NCBI RefSeq assembly: GCF_030812255.1
Contig: NZ_JAUSSH010000013.1
Coordinates: 1 to 64,000, forward strand
DNA length: 64,000 nt
Origin: Paeniglutamicibacter psychrophenolicus
GTDB taxonomy: Bacteria; Actinomycetota; Actinomycetes; Actinomycetales; Micrococcaceae
Reading direction: 5' to 3'
Shown here: positions 21,460 to 29,626 of the stretch, piece by piece
Layout: the number at the start of each line of letters is the position of its first letter
Numbering within the stretch: the first letter of the stretch is position 1
Program-made: the position numbers and the translations under genes
The notes under the pieces: generated by a model
Told to the model about the DNA's origin: nothing
Seen by the model: the letters and a program-made list of their open reading frames with translations, nothing else
Databases searched by the model: none

Positions 21460-23266
21460 GCGGGTGGTGCCTTCCTGGGGTGTGGCCGCCGGTGCCCGGC
21501 GCCGCGGCATCCGGGTGCTCCTCGGGGATCAGCGGCGGGGCGGGCTTGAAGCCGATCGCGGGGATCTCCCCGGTCAGCGGGAAGGAGACGACCATGCCGC
21601 GGTCGAACACCGCGTCGGCCAGCACGATGGGCTCCAGCGGCAGCGGGGAGGCGATGATGGTGTCGCCCAGGATCCGCGGCAGGGTCAGCCGGAAGCACGA
21701 ACCCACGCCGCGCTCCCCCCAGGCCTCCAGCCTGCCGGAGTGCAGCCGGGTGTCTTCCATGGCGATGGACAACCCCAGGCCGGAGCCGCCGGTGGTCCGT
21801 GCCCGGGCCGGGTCCGCGCGCCAGAACCTGTCGAAGACGCGGGTGCTGGCCTCGGGGCCCATGCCGATGCCTCGGTCGCGCACCGTGATCGCCACCGCGT
21901 TCCGGTTGCCGGCCACGGTGATGTCGATGGGGTTGCCCTCGCCGTGCTCCACCGCGTTGAGCACCAGGTTGCGCACCACCCGCTCAATGCGCCGCGCATC
22001 CATCTCTGCCACCGCGCCGCCCGCGGGGGTGCCCAAGCGCAGCACCGAGCCCATGGCCTCGGCGTGCGGGGTGGCGGTGTCGATCACGCGCCGGGCCACG
22101 GAGACCAGGTCGGTGGGCTCGGCGTCGAGCACCGCGACCCCGGCGTCGAAGCGGGAGACCTCCAACAGGTCGTTGAGCAGGATCTGGAAGCGTTCGACCT
22201 GGTTGTAGAGCAGCTCCGCGGACCGCTTGTTGATCGGGTCGAAGTCCTCGCGGGCGTCGTGAAGCACCTCGGCGGCCATCCGCACGGTGGTCAGCGGGGT
22301 GCGCAGCTCGTGGGACACGTCCGAGACGAAGCGCTGCTGCATCTGCGAAAGCATGGCCAGCTGGTTGATCTGGTCCTGCAGCGAGGCGGCCATGTGGTTG
22401 AAGGAGTTGCCCAGCCGCGCGATCTCGTCCTCGCCGGAAACGACCATGCGTTCCTCCAGCTGCCCGGCGGCAAGCTTCTCGGAGACCTGCGCGGCGGCGG
22501 CCACGGGGCGGACCACCAGGCGGGTGACGTACCAGGTGATGCCGCCGACAACCAGCAGCAGCAGCCCGCCGACCAGGCCCATTGCCCGGTTGATGAAGTC
22601 CAGGGTCTTTTGCACGCTGGACAGGTCGTAGACCAGGTACAGGCCGTATTCGCGGCCCGGCGGCAGCGTCACCTTGGTGCCGAAGATCAAGCCCGGGCCG
22701 GCGCTGGCCCCGGCGTTGACCTCGATGGACTGCCAGTAGGTGGCGTTGGACTCCTGGACCTGGGCGGACAGGGCCTCCGGCACGATGCGGGAGGTCAGGT
22801 TGCCGCTGGCGGTGGGTCCCACGTAGAGGTTGTCGTCCCCGGAGAGCGGGACCAGCACGAAGTCGCGGGGCACCAGGGCGGTGTCGCCCTCGAGGATCTT
22901 CAGCGTGCTGGTCACCAGCGAGCGGGTGCTGGTGCGGTCGGTGGTGGCCGCGGAGTCGAAGATGGCGCGCACCTGGTTCAGCCCGCGCAGGGACTCGGAC
23001 TCCACCTGGTTGAAGCGCTCCTGGAACAGGCCCGTGGCGATCTGGTTGGACAGGAACGCGCCGGCGCCCAGCAGTGCCAGGGCGGTGAGCAGCACCGCGG
23101 AGGTCACGGTGCGGAAGAGCAGCGAACGGGTCCAGCGCGAGCGCACGGTGTTGCGCGCGCGCAACACCGCGTCCAGGGCGCGGCGGTGCCGGGGCTGCTG
23201 GTGCTCCGGCTCCGGGACCCGGGTATCGTCCGGGGCCGGCTCGACGGTGTTCATGCTGCCCGTCAT
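21452..23266 (-). CDS. mtrB: Sensor histidine kinase MtrB
   Basis: A 604-residue membrane kinase with a first membrane helix (about 42-66), an extracellular sensor region, a second helix (about 200-225), then HAMP, the HisKA box FVSDVSHELRTPLTTV (phospho-acceptor His) and an ATPase domain with NLVLNAVEHGEG, DRGIGMG and GGSGLGLSI. A proline-rich tail (about 530-604) follows the kinase core. It phosphorylates MtrA and governs cell-wall hydrolase genes and osmotic/division responses in actinobacteria. ATG 23266 lies nine bases after the mtrA stop and ATG 23254 is an alternative; the upstream frame to 23455 is mtrA sequence. Confidence 0.95.
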   Translation of the reverse strand: MTGSMNTVEPAPDDTRVPEPEHQQPRHRRALDAVLRARNTVRSRWTRSLLFRTVTSAVLLTALALLGAGAFLSNQIATGLFQERFNQVESESLRGLNQVRAIFDSAATTDRTSTRSLVTSTLKILEGDTALVPRDFVLVPLSGDDNLYVGPTASGNLTSRIVPEALSAQVQESNATYWQSIEVNAGASAGPGLIFGTKVTLPPGREYGLYLVYDLSSVQKTLDFINRAMGLVGGLLLLVVGGITWYVTRLVVRPVAAAAQVSEKLAAGQLEERMVVSGEDEIARLGNSFNHMAASLQDQINQLAMLSQMQQRFVSDVSHELRTPLTTVRMAAEVLHDAREDFDPINKRSAELLYNQVERFQILLNDLLEVSRFDAGVAVLDAEPTDLVSVARRVIDTATPHAEAMGSVLRLGTPAGGAVAEMDARRIERVVRNLVLNAVEHGEGNPIDITVAGNRNAVAITVRDRGIGMGPEASTRVFDRFWRADPARARTTGGSGLGLSIAMEDTRLHSGRLEAWGERGVGSCFRLTLPRILGDTIIASPLPLEPIVLADAVFDRGMVVSFPLTGEIPAIGFKPAPPLIPEEHPDAAAPGTGGHTPGRHHPHD

Positions 23267-23274
23267 CTCCAGGC

Positions 23275-23952
23275 TCAGGCCTGGCCCGCCTTGTATCCCA
23301 CGCCGCGCACGGTCAGCACGACCTCGGGGCTTTCCGGATCCATCTCGACCTTGGAGCGCAGGCGCTGGACGTGGACGTTGACCAGCCGCGTGTCGGCGGC
23401 GTGTCGGTAGCCCCAGACCTGCTCGAGCAGCTGCTCGCGGGTGAAGACCTGCCACGGCTTGCGGGCCAGGGCGACCAGGAGGTCGAATTCCAGCGGGGTC
23501 AGGCCGATCGGCTCGCCCTCGCGGGTCACCCGGTGGCCGGCGACGTCGATGCTCAGGTCCCCGATCTTCAGGGTTTCGGGGGCGTGCTGTTCGCCGGGAC
23601 GCAGCCGGGCGCGCACGCGCGCCACCAGTTCCGCGGGCTTGAAGGGCTTGGGGACGTAGTCGTCCGCGCCGGATTCCAGGCCGCGGACCACGTCGGCGGT
23701 GTCGGACTTGGCGGTGAGCATGACGATCGGGACATCGTCCTCGGCGCGGATAAGCTTGCAGACCTCGATGCCGTCCAGTCCCGGAAGCATCAGGTCAAGC
23801 AGCACCAGATCGGGCTTGACCTCGCGGAAAACACCCAATGCCTTGGCACCGTCGTAGCAGAACACGGCCTCGAAGCCGTCGTTCTGCAACACGATGCCGA
23901 TCATTTCGGCCAGCGCCTCGTCGTCGTCGACAACCAGGATGCGTGCCTTCAT
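23275..23952 (-). CDS. mtrA: Response regulator MtrA
   Basis: A 225-residue OmpR/PhoB-type regulator. Its receiver domain has the acidic pocket VVDDDE and phospho-acceptor Asp53 (LVLLDLMLPG), switch residue Thr in MLTAKSD and Lys in PKPFKP. The C-terminal winged helix runs from about 128 to 222 (TPLEFDLLVALARKPWQVFTREQLL ... VRGVGYKAG, given in two parts). In actinobacteria MtrA is usually essential or nearly so and binds promoters of peptidoglycan hydrolases and dnaA. GGAAGGG precedes the ATG by about seven bases. The 222-base divergent gap (23953-24174) holds its promoter. Confidence 0.97.
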   Translation of the reverse strand: MKARILVVDDDEALAEMIGIVLQNDGFEAVFCYDGAKALGVFREVKPDLVLLDLMLPGLDGIEVCKLIRAEDDVPIVMLTAKSDTADVVRGLESGADDYVPKPFKPAELVARVRARLRPGEQHAPETLKIGDLSIDVAGHRVTREGEPIGLTPLEFDLLVALARKPWQVFTREQLLEQVWGYRHAADTRLVNVHVQRLRSKVEMDPESPEVVLTVRGVGYKAGQA

Positions 23953-24102
23953 AATCTGCCCTTCCGTAGCCTTGCGCTGGGCGCCGCGATAAGCATGCGC
24001 CCGGATACCTCAAGAGTACATGAGCACACCGGGCAAATCGCCGCGGAAACGGCAATCCACCACATCGTTTGTCTCGCATTCCGGCGCGGCTAGACTGGCC
24101 GC

Positions 24103-24162
24103 ATGAGGGAGGAGCGCAACGGCCTGCACCGTTCGCCACCCCGGAGCCCCGCCAAGGATTGA
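24103..24162 (+). CDS. Possible 19-codon leaderless ORF upstream of membrane-protein gene
   Basis: TAGACT (24091-24096) is followed after exactly six bases by ATG, the same spacing seen at other leaderless genes in this window. The ORF (MREERNGLHRSPPRSPAKD) ends 12 bases before the ATG of the next gene and is in the same frame. It may be a translated leader that couples or attenuates the downstream gene, or simply the transcript start with a chance ATG. Nothing in the peptide is recognisable. Confidence 0.35.
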   Translation: MREERNGLHRSPPRSPAKD

Positions 24163-24174
24163 GGTCGTTTTCCG

Positions 24175-25287
24175 ATGCCAGCTGATTCCCAGGTCCCCGA
24201 ACCGGGGCAGCCCGATCCGCACCCGACCTGGGGCCCGCCCCCGTCCGGGTGGGACGGGCAGCCGGCAGCGGCATCCGGCACCGGCGCGGACCCCGCTCAC
24301 CGTTCTTGGCCACCGGCGAAGCCCGGGGTCCTCGAGTTGCGGCCGCTGGGGTTCGGGGACCTGCTCGATGCGACATTTGCCGTCATCCGGCTCGCGCCGA
24401 TCCCCACGTTGCTCAACGCGGTGCTGGTCCAGCTGCTGCCGGCACTGCTCGCCCTGTGGCTGCTGCTTCCCTGGTTCACCGGCTTCGAGGTGTCTTTTGA
24501 CCCGGTCCTCTCCCCCGCCGAGATGGTGCAGGGGCTCGAGCGGTCCTGGCCGTCACTGGCCGCGGGGTTCGGCAGCTACCTGGCGTTGCAGCTGCTGGCC
24601 GGGGTGCTGGTCATCGGGCCGAGCACCGTCGCCGCGATGCGCGCCACCCTTGGGCTGCGCACCGGGTGGGGAGCATCGCTGGCATTGAGCTCGCGGGCCA
24701 TGCTCCGGCTGGTGGCCTGGAACCTGCTGGCCGGCGCCGCGGTGCTGCTGGTGCTGGCGCTCTCGGTGGCCGGCGCAGCGGCCCTGGCACGCCCGCTGGG
24801 GGCGGCCGTCGCGGGAATCCTGCTGGCCCTCTGGCTCCTGGCGTTGTTGCCGCTGTATGTGTGGCTGGCCATCAAGCTCTGCTTCGGGCCGGTCGAGCTG
24901 GTGGCCAGGTCCATGGGCATCGGCTCGGCGATCGCCTCCTCGTGGAGGCTGGTGCGCGGGTCCTGGTGGCGGATCCTGGGGATCCTGCTGGTGGTCGGCA
25001 TCGTCCTGGGGCTGCTCTCGGGGCTCGTGGTCCAGATCCTGGACGTGGCCACGGGGCAGTTCGTCTCCGGCTCCAACACGGCCCTCGGCGTCGGGGTCGG
25101 AGTTGCCGCCCAGGCGGTCGTGGGCGCGTTGTCCATGGTGCTGGGCCAGGTCATGGTCACGCTGCTGCATGTCGACGCGCGGATCAGGCACGAGCGCCTG
25201 GACCTGGTGCTGGAGGCGGAATCCCGCACCGGTCCCACGCACCCGATTCCCGGGCACGGGGAACGCCCCGCCCCGCCGCCCCGGTAG
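24175..25287 (+). CDS. Multi-pass membrane protein, GPDP-membrane-domain-like
   Basis: A 370-residue protein with a proline-rich cytoplasmic N-terminus (about 1-50), the motif LELRPLGFGDLLDATFAVIR at its junction, and then about six hydrophobic segments (starting near 82, 140, 185, 215, 280 and 320). This layout matches the actinobacterial proteins annotated as glycerophosphoryl diester phosphodiesterase membrane domain; no catalytic phosphodiesterase residues are seen, so an enzymatic role should not be assumed. A weak GAGG lies about ten bases before the ATG. Divergent from mtrA; in related genomes similar genes sit beside mtrAB and a MoxR/DUF58 cluster, which is absent here. Confidence 0.75.
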   Translation: MPADSQVPEPGQPDPHPTWGPPPSGWDGQPAAASGTGADPAHRSWPPAKPGVLELRPLGFGDLLDATFAVIRLAPIPTLLNAVLVQLLPALLALWLLLPWFTGFEVSFDPVLSPAEMVQGLERSWPSLAAGFGSYLALQLLAGVLVIGPSTVAAMRATLGLRTGWGASLALSSRAMLRLVAWNLLAGAAVLLVLALSVAGAAALARPLGAAVAGILLALWLLALLPLYVWLAIKLCFGPVELVARSMGIGSAIASSWRLVRGSWWRILGILLVVGIVLGLLSGLVVQILDVATGQFVSGSNTALGVGVGVAAQAVVGALSMVLGQVMVTLLHVDARIRHERLDLVLEAESRTGPTHPIPGHGERPAPPPR

Positions 25288-25303
25288 GCCGGGGCCCTTG
25301 GCC

Positions 25304-26395
25304 CTAGCCGTCGACGCGCACCTGGTTCAGCGCCTCGGCGTAGGACGCCAGGCGCCCGAGCACTGCGGTCGCCTGCGGCGGGGAAAGCTCGGCCAGGCCG
25401 GCCGAAGGCATCAGCACCAGGGCGCCGAGCGCCGCATCGGGCAACCCGAGCTGGCGCCACGGGCGGCGGATGGCGCTGACGGCCTCCACGACGCCGGGAA
25501 GCTTCGCGCCGGCATCAACGGTCCCGAGCCACAGGCGGGTGCCCGATTCCACCGCCCCGGCAATCAGTTCCCACCCGGGCACGGTCAGCGAAGCGGCGTT
25601 GGCGCCCAGCGCATCGGCACCCGCCTCCAGCGCGGTGGCCGCAAGGCTCGTCCAGGTTCCGGGTTCGGCCTCTGCGCCGATGACGACCTCCGCGGCGCCG
25701 GCGCCCTGCAGGGCCTCGACCAGCTCGCTCCACCAGCCGCGCAACTCGGCGGCGGGCACCGAGCGCAACGTGCGGTAGCCGCTGGAGGTCGGCAGCGTCC
25801 CGTTGAGCACCGCCCCGGCGTCGGGTTCGTCGATGTACACGGTGATCTTCTGCCCGCCGGTCATCCGGGAGACCGCTTCGAGGTGCCGGGCGGCCCCCAG
25901 CGCCAGTGACTGGGCCAGGTCGCGGCGCGCCCCGTGGTCGGAGACGGCGCGTTCGCCGTGGTGCAGGTGCAGGTTTGCGGCCAGCGTGGCGGGACCCGGG
26001 AACTGGATCTTCAGCTCGGTGCCGCCGGATTCCTCGGCCCCGATGGCATCGGCCAGCACGTTCAGGTCGGTGCGCAGCGCCGAGGCGGCCCGCCGGGCAT
26101 CGATGCCCGGGGCAGCGGCCAGCCGCCAGCCGTAGGGCTGCAGGTCCACGAGCATTTCCTCGAGCAGCTGCGCGCCGCGGCCGATCGCATCGGAGCCGAC
26201 GCCGCGGTCCGGAAGCTGGTGCAGGTGCGGCAGGTTGGGCGCGCCGATTTCGCCGCGGATCACCAGCACCGATTCCATCGGGTCGGTGCCGGGCATCGGC
26301 CCGTGTGCGCTGGACTGGACCTGGCGTGCCGCTGCCCGCGCGCCGGATTCGGGTTCCTGCTCGGGATGGGTGCCGGGGCGGATGTCGGGTTGCAC
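25304..26395 (-). CDS. MetE/UROD-superfamily protein (B12-independent methionine synthase-like)
   Basis: A 363-residue protein related to the C-terminal barrel of cobalamin-independent methionine synthase. It has the family opening PMPGTDPMESVLVIRGEIG and PNLPHLHQLPDRGVGSDAIGR. I do not see the His-x-Cys...Cys zinc site needed to activate homocysteine, so methionine synthesis is doubtful and the role is unknown. The GTG start lies one base after the chorismate mutase stop, so the two are co-transcribed. The 16-base gap at the other end is convergent with the membrane-protein gene. Confidence 0.78.
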   Translation of the reverse strand: MQPDIRPGTHPEQEPESGARAAARQVQSSAHGPMPGTDPMESVLVIRGEIGAPNLPHLHQLPDRGVGSDAIGRGAQLLEEMLVDLQPYGWRLAAAPGIDARRAASALRTDLNVLADAIGAEESGGTELKIQFPGPATLAANLHLHHGERAVSDHGARRDLAQSLALGAARHLEAVSRMTGGQKITVYIDEPDAGAVLNGTLPTSSGYRTLRSVPAAELRGWWSELVEALQGAGAAEVVIGAEAEPGTWTSLAATALEAGADALGANAASLTVPGWELIAGAVESGTRLWLGTVDAGAKLPGVVEAVSAIRRPWRQLGLPDAALGALVLMPSAGLAELSPPQATAVLGRLASYAEALNQVRVDG

Positions 26396-26396
26396 G

Positions 26397-26789
26397 CTAG
26401 TTGCCGTTCTCCGCGTGCGTCGCCGAGATCGTCTGGTGGTGCCTGATGACCTCGGAAATGATGAAGTTCATGAACTTCTCGGCGAATTCCGGGTCCAGGT
26501 GCGCCTCCCGGGCGAGGCTGCGCAGGCGCTCTATCTGCGCCTTCTCCCGGCCCGGGTCGCTCGGCGGCAGCGCATGCACGGCCTTGAGGTGGCCGACCCG
26601 CTGGGTCGCCTTGAAGCGTTCGGCCAGCAGGTAGACCAGCGTCGCGTCGAAGTTGTCGATGCTGCTGCGGATGGACAACAACTCCTCCATGACCTCTTTT
26701 TTGACGGTGTCGGCCAGGGAACTGGCGGCGGGGTCGTAGGCGCCGGTTTCGGCGTTGTCTGGCACCTGTGCGTTGTTCTGTTGGCTCAT
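26397..26789 (-). CDS. Chorismate mutase, AroQ type
   Basis: A 130-residue protein whose residues about 35-120 form an AroQ chorismate mutase domain (EELLSIRSSIDNFDATLVYLL..RF, then KAVHALPPSDPGREKAQIERL and FAEKFMNFIISEVIRHHQ, listed in parts). It converts chorismate to prephenate for Phe/Tyr synthesis. The start is ATG 26789: TAGACT (26797-26802) lies seven bases upstream with no ribosome binding site, so the transcript is probably leaderless. The upstream extension to 26855 is unlikely. It shares an operon with the MetE-like gene. Confidence 0.9.
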   Translation of the reverse strand: MSQQNNAQVPDNAETGAYDPAASSLADTVKKEVMEELLSIRSSIDNFDATLVYLLAERFKATQRVGHLKAVHALPPSDPGREKAQIERLRSLAREAHLDPEFAEKFMNFIISEVIRHHQTISATHAENGN

Positions 26790-26891
26790 GAACCCAAGTC
26801 TAGGGTTGCGCGCTTGAATGCGCCCAACCGTGACACGCGCGCCGCGGACGGCCACGATTGCACGGCGTGGGACGTGGGCGGGGACGGCAAA

Positions 26892-26921
26892 GGGGGCGGC
26901 CCACCGTGGTGGACCGCCCCC
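26892..26921 (-). terminator. Hairpin terminator after the peptide ABC operon
   Basis: A 13-of-14 base-pair stem (GGGGGCGG.CCACC against GGTGG.CCGCCCCC) with a two-base loop follows the ATPase gene stop at 26971 and lies before the chorismate mutase start on the other side. There is no clear T-run, as is common for actinobacterial terminators. Confidence 0.65.
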
Positions 26922-26970
26922 GTGCCGCGCACCCGCCGGAGCGGGTACCCGCGGGGCGAAACCGCTTGGC

Positions 26971-28653
26971 CTAGACGGCCTTGAGGAACGCCTCGCGGCG
27001 AATGGCCTGTTCCACCGGGTCCGGCACCGGCAGCGAGGCGATCAGCCGCCGGGTGTATGGATGCTGCGGGTCGCCCATGACCTGGTTGCCGATGCCCTCC
27101 TCGACGAGCTTGCCGCGGTAGAGCACCCCCACCCAGGTGGAGAGCATGTCCACGACGGCCAGGTCGTGGGAGATGAACAGGGCCGCGAAGCCCAGCTCGG
27201 CCTGCAGCTCCTTGAACAGCTCCAGCACCTTGGCCTGCACCGAGACATCCAGCGCGCTGGTCGGCTCGTCGGCAATCAGCAACTTCGGGTCCAGCGCCAG
27301 GGCGCGGGCCAGCGAGGCGCGCTGTCGCTGGCCGCCGGAGAGCTCGTGCGGGAAACGCGCGGCAAAGGCCGCCGGCAGCTGCACCGCCTCGAGCAGCTCG
27401 TTGACGCGCTTGCGCGCGGCACGGGCATCAAGCGAGCGGTGCACGATCAGCGGCTCGGCCACGCACTCGCCGATGGACAGCTGCGGGTTGAAGCTGGCCG
27501 CGGGGTCCTGGAACACGAACCCGATGTCCTGGCGGACCTTCTTGAAGCTGCGCTCCTTGAACCCGAGCATCTCGTGTCCCAGCACCTTCAGCGATCCGCC
27601 GCTGACCTTGTTCAGCCCGGCGATGGCCCGGCCGATGGTGGTCTTCCCGGACCCGGACTCCCCCACCAGCCCGTATACTTCCCCGGCGCAGATCTGCAGC
27701 GACACGTCGTCCACCGCGGTGAACGACGGGGACCCCAGGCGCCCGGGATAGGTGATGTTCAGGTTGGTGGCCTGCACCAGCACCTCCTTCTCCTGCCCGG
27801 ACCGCGAGACCATGCCCGCGGAGGCGGAGTTGCGGCCCAGGTGCGGCACCGCGGCCAGCAGCGCCTTGGTGTAGTCCTCGCGCGGGGCGGCGAAGAGCTC
27901 GGAGCTCGGCGCACTCTCCACGATCTTGCCCTGGTACATCACCACGACGCGGTCCGCCAGGTCCGCGACCACGCCCATGTTGTGGGTGATCAGCACGATC
28001 CCGGTGTTGAAGTCGTCGCGCACCTCGCGCAGCAGCTCCAGGATCTCGGCCTGCACCGTGACATCCAGCGCCGTGGTCGGTTCGTCGGCGACGATCAGCG
28101 CCGGGTTCAGCGCGAGCGCGGCGGCGATGATGACGCGCTGCTTCTGCCCGCCGGAGAACTGGTGCGGGTAGTAGTTCACCCGCTTTTCCGGCTCCGGGAT
28201 CCCGACCTTGCGCAGCACCTCGATGGCGCGGGCCTTGGCCTCCTTCCTGGAGACCTTGCCGTGGGCGCGGATGCCCTCGGCGATCTGCCAGCCCACGGTG
28301 TACACGGGGTTCAGCGCGGTGGAGGGCTCCTGGAAGACCATCGCCACGTCGTCCCCGCGCACCGCACGCAGCTCGTGTGCCCCCAGGGTGAGCATGTTGT
28401 TGCCCTTGAGCACCACCGCGCCGCGGGCCACGGCGGTTTCGGCCAGCAGCCCCAGGATGGTGCGTGCGGTGACGGACTTGCCGGAGCCGGACTCGCCGAC
28501 CACAGCCACGACCTCGCCGGCGGCGACCTCAAAGCTGACGTTCCGCACCGCGGGGACCTCGCCGGCGTCGGTGGTGAAGGTGACCTCGAGGTCCTTGATT
28601 TCCAGGACCGTGCCATCGGCCCGGCCGATCACGTCCTTGCGGTGCGCGTTCAT
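26971..28653 (-). CDS. Peptide ABC transporter, fused double ATPase (DppD-DppF)
   Basis: A 560-residue protein carrying two complete ABC domains in one chain. The first (about 15-265) has Walker A GESGSGKS, signature FSGGQKQR and Walker B IVADEPTTALD. The second (about 297-540) has GESGSGKT, LSGGQRQR and LIADEPTSALD. Fusion of the DppD and DppF halves fixes a one-to-one ATPase pair for oligopeptide or dipeptide import. ATG 28653 overlaps the stop of the upstream permease gene (ATGA). It is the last gene of the operon and is followed by a hairpin. Confidence 0.93.
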   Translation of the reverse strand: MNAHRKDVIGRADGTVLEIKDLEVTFTTDAGEVPAVRNVSFEVAAGEVVAVVGESGSGKSVTARTILGLLAETAVARGAVVLKGNNMLTLGAHELRAVRGDDVAMVFQEPSTALNPVYTVGWQIAEGIRAHGKVSRKEAKARAIEVLRKVGIPEPEKRVNYYPHQFSGGQKQRVIIAAALALNPALIVADEPTTALDVTVQAEILELLREVRDDFNTGIVLITHNMGVVADLADRVVVMYQGKIVESAPSSELFAAPREDYTKALLAAVPHLGRNSASAGMVSRSGQEKEVLVQATNLNITYPGRLGSPSFTAVDDVSLQICAGEVYGLVGESGSGKTTIGRAIAGLNKVSGGSLKVLGHEMLGFKERSFKKVRQDIGFVFQDPAASFNPQLSIGECVAEPLIVHRSLDARAARKRVNELLEAVQLPAAFAARFPHELSGGQRQRASLARALALDPKLLIADEPTSALDVSVQAKVLELFKELQAELGFAALFISHDLAVVDMLSTWVGVLYRGKLVEEGIGNQVMGDPQHPYTRRLIASLPVPDPVEQAIRREAFLKAV

Positions 28654-29624
28654 GCTGTGGCCTTTCCGCCGCGACGCTTTGCCTTGCGGCGCAACCGCAA
28701 GCGCGGGTCCGCCAGGTCGTTCATGGATTCGCCGACCAATGTCAGCCCGAGCACCGTGAGCACGATGGCCGCGCCCGGGAAGACGCCGGTCCACCAGATG
28801 CCGCTGGTTGCATCGCTCAGCGCGCGGTTGAGGTCGTAGCCCCATTCGGCGGCCTTGGTCGGCTCGATGCCGAAGCCCAGGAAGCCCAGGCCCGCCAGCG
28901 TCAGCAGCGCCTCGGAGGCGTTGAGCGTGAAGATCAGCGGCAGCGTGCGGGTGGCGTTCCTGAACACGTGCTTGAACATGATCCGCCAGGTCGAGGCGCC
29001 GACCACCTTCGCCGATTCGACAAAGGGCTCGGCCTTCAGCCGCACCGTTTCGGCGCGGATCACCCGGAAGTACTGCGGGATGAAGACCACGGTGATCGAG
29101 ATCGCCGCGGCCAGGATGCCGCCCCAGAGGTCGGACTGCCCTCCGGTGATCACGATCGACATGACGATGGCCAGCAGCAGCGACGGGAAGGCGTAGATGG
29201 CGTCGGCCAGCACCACCAGGATGCGGTCCAGCCAGCCGCCGAGGTAGCCGGCGACCAGGCCCAGGAAGACGCCCAGGAAGATCGAGGCGATCACCGCGAT
29301 GATGATGACCAGCAGGGCGGTCTGCGCTCCCCACAGGGTGCGCGAGAAGACGTCGAAGCCACCCACGGTGGTGCCCCAGATGAATTTTCCGCCCGGGGCG
29401 GCCTGGGTGGGGAATTCACCGTCGGCGTCGGAGATCTGGGCGAACCCGTATGGCGCAAGCACCGGCGCGAGTGCCGCGGCCAGCACGAACACCACGGAGA
29501 GCACCAGTCCCGCCACGAGCATGCCGCGCTGCAGCCCGGCGCTCATCCGGTAATGGGAAATGATCGGCAGCCGTGTCCACAGCGGCTTCTTGGCCCCGAG
29601 GGCCGTCACGGTTGTTGCACCCAT
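28650..29624 (-). CDS. Peptide ABC transporter permease (DppC-like)
   Basis: A 324-residue inner-membrane permease with an OppC-type N-terminal extension and first membrane helix (about 33-58), then the binding-protein-dependent transport domain (about 110-310) with the EAA-type loop RAETVRLKAEPFVESAKVVGAS (given here as RAETVRLKAEPF...AKVVGAS) that contacts the ATPase. It begins two bases after the stop of the DppB-like gene, with GAGG eight bases before the ATG, and overlaps the ATPase gene by four bases. Confidence 0.92.
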   Translation of the reverse strand: MGATTVTALGAKKPLWTRLPIISHYRMSAGLQRGMLVAGLVLSVVFVLAAALAPVLAPYGFAQISDADGEFPTQAAPGGKFIWGTTVGGFDVFSRTLWGAQTALLVIIIAVIASIFLGVFLGLVAGYLGGWLDRILVVLADAIYAFPSLLLAIVMSIVITGGQSDLWGGILAAAISITVVFIPQYFRVIRAETVRLKAEPFVESAKVVGASTWRIMFKHVFRNATRTLPLIFTLNASEALLTLAGLGFLGFGIEPTKAAEWGYDLNRALSDATSGIWWTGVFPGAAIVLTVLGLTLVGESMNDLADPRLRLRRKAKRRGGKATA

Positions 29625-29626
29625 GG

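Noticed and set aside
26971-28653. Fused ABC ATPase as a sequencing-induced fusion of two genes
   Set aside because: The linker is in frame, there is no stop or start signal between the halves, and double ATPases of this length are common in actinobacterial peptide importers.
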